Shown here: positions 55,945 to 57,012 of the stretch, piece after piece
Numbering within the stretch: the stretch's first letter is position 1
Layout of the letters: every line of letters starts with the position of its first letter
Assembly: GCA_030758115.1 (NCBI GenBank)
Contig: JANREX010000104.1
Location: forward strand, 1 to 57,012
Source of the DNA: Paracoccaceae bacterium
Lineage (GTDB): Bacteria > Pseudomonadota > Alphaproteobacteria > Rhodobacterales > Rhodobacteraceae
DNA: 57,012 nucleotides
Direction: 5' to 3'
Notes under the pieces: generated by a model
Told to the model about the DNA's origin: nothing
The model's input: the letters and a program-made list of their open reading frames with translations, nothing else
The model's database searches: none
Position numbers and translations under genes: made by a program

Positions 55945-57012
55945 ATGGGTCCTTTCCCGCATGACGCCCCGCAAGCCATCATCTCGGCGCAGAACCCGGC
56001 GGGGACCGACGGGTTCGAATTCGTCGAATTCGCGCATCCCCAGCCAGAAGAGCTGCGCGAACTCTTCGCCAAGATGGGCTACACGCTGACGGGCCGGCAC
56101 AAGACCAAGGATATCGAACTGTGGCAGCAGGGCGATATCACCTATATCCTGAACGCCGAGCCGGGGTCGATGGCGACGCGCTTCGTCGAGGAGCACGGCC
56201 CCTGCGCGCCCTCGATGGGCTGGCGCGTGGTGGATGCGCAAAAGGCGCTTGCGCATGCGGTGTCCAGGGGCGCCGAGGAATATACCGGCGCCGACAAGAC
56301 GCTGGACGTGCCCGCCATCGTGGGCATCGGCGGGTCGCTGATCTATTTCATCGACCAGTATCACGACACCAGCCCCTATAACCGCGAATTCGACTGGCTG
56401 ACGCAGTCCAAGCCGGAAGGCGTGGGGTTCTACTACCTCGATCACCTGACCCACAATGTCTACAAGGGCAATATGGACAAGTGGTTCGGCTTCTACAGTT
56501 CCATCTTCAATTTCCGCGAGATCCGGTTCTTCGATATCGAGGGCAAGTTCACCGGGCTGTTCAGCCGCGCGCTGACCTCGCCTTGCGGGCGGATCCGCAT
56601 CCCGATCAACGAGGATCGGGGCGAGACGGGGCAGATCGTGGCCTATCTCAAGAAATACAAGGGCGAGGGGATCCAGCATATCGCGGTGGGGACCGAGCGG
56701 CTTTATGACGCGACGGACGAGATATTCGATCGCGGCATCCGCTTCATGCCGGCGCCACCTGCGGCCTATTACGACCTCAGCAAGACCCGGGTGCAGGGGC
56801 ATGAGGAGCCGCTGGACCGGATGGCCAGGCACGGCATCCTGATCGACGGGGAAGGCGTGGTGGATGGCGGCGAGACGAAGATCCTGCTCCAGATCTTTTC
56901 CAAGACGGTGATCGGGCCGATCTTCTTCGAGTTCATCCAGCGCAAGGGGGATGACGGCTTCGGCGAGGGGAACTTCAAGGCGCTGTTCGAATCCATCGAA
57001 CAGGAACAGATC
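55945..57012 (+). CDS. hppD: 4-hydroxyphenylpyruvate dioxygenase (3' end cut by window)
   Basis: 356 codons, open to the window end. Both VOC-type halves are present. The iron ligands are H167 (LDHLTHNV), H245 (GIQHIAV) and E329 (FFEF). It converts 4-hydroxyphenylpyruvate to homogentisate in tyrosine breakdown. ATG 55945, with AGGAG upstream. Only about a dozen residues should be missing compared with the usual length, and the conserved GFGEGNFKALFESIE end is present. Confidence 0.96.
   Translation, partial: MGPFPHDAPQAIISAQNPAGTDGFEFVEFAHPQPEELRELFAKMGYTLTGRHKTKDIELWQQGDITYILNAEPGSMATRFVEEHGPCAPSMGWRVVDAQKALAHAVSRGAEEYTGADKTLDVPAIVGIGGSLIYFIDQYHDTSPYNREFDWLTQSKPEGVGFYYLDHLTHNVYKGNMDKWFGFYSSIFNFREIRFFDIEGKFTGLFSRALTSPCGRIRIPINEDRGETGQIVAYLKKYKGEGIQHIAVGTERLYDATDEIFDRGIRFMPAPPAAYYDLSKTRVQGHEEPLDRMARHGILIDGEGVVDGGETKILLQIFSKTVIGPIFFEFIQRKGDDGFGEGNFKALFESIEQEQI

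Overview
The window is high-GC, gene-dense DNA from an alphaproteobacterium, most likely a member of the Rhodobacterales/Roseobacter group. The signs are a rluD-rpoH neighbourhood, heterotetrameric sarcosine oxidase, the ligase-associated exonuclease plus ATP-dependent ligase pair, a Suv3-like helicase/S4/fdxA/carD block, a tRNA-His that lacks G-1 and carries A73, a GTTC-N7-GTTC SOS box, and small proteins typical of Rhodobacterales. No prophage, transposase or CRISPR array is visible. Almost all genes are ordinary chromosomal genes, often coupled by 4-base ATGA overlaps.

Layout: 1-8.1 kb holds tRNA-Glu, recJ, hom, a small lipoprotein gene divergent from a tetR gene, a two-TM protein gene, and a three-gene Tad-pilus-like set (a VWA/TadG-like protein and two TadE-like proteins). 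8.6-15.3 kb holds a glutamate dehydrogenase family gene followed by the sarcosine oxidase genes soxBDAG. 15.3-19.9 kb holds a small secreted protein gene, dnaG and rpoD, with an unusual phased GANTC cluster and hairpin just upstream of rpoD. 20-21 kb has two tandem paralogous secreted proteins of unknown family. 21-31.5 kb is a riboflavin/nusB block (nrdR, ribD ... ribE, ribB-like, ribH, nusB). It is interrupted by a reverse-strand capsule set (kpsS, wza/kpsD-like, kpsC) and by a Tat-type metallo-beta-lactamase-fold gene.

31.6-38.7 kb holds a nitronate monooxygenase-like gene, an ECF sigma/anti-sigma pair, a candidate 6S RNA, an SOS-controlled mmcB that may be leaderless, tRNA-His, rluD divergent from a small membrane protein gene with overlapping start codons, and rpoH. 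38.7-46.3 kb holds a DksA-type zinc finger gene, a GNAT gene, pepF, an ATP-dependent DNA ligase with its exonuclease, an FAH-family hydrolase, a lysophospholipase-like gene and an SCP2 protein. 46.3-51.5 kb holds a TPR protein, the helicase, an S4 protein, fdxA and carD. 51.5-57 kb holds divergent cobS and cobT, a KefB/C-type antiporter, an Lrp/AsnC regulator and, divergent from it, a 4-hydroxyphenylpyruvate dioxygenase gene cut by the window end.

Themes: information processing and stress control (rpoD, rpoH, an ECF sigma factor, carD, nusB, nrdR, dnaG, candidate 6S RNA), DNA repair (recJ, mmcB, ligase/exonuclease), cofactor synthesis (riboflavin, cobalamin) and amine/amino-acid metabolism. 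The most unusual non-coding signals are a dispersed composite repeat (four copies with a shared 21-base core, two with GC hairpins), the GANTC cluster ahead of rpoD, and a perfect DnaA box ahead of nrdR.
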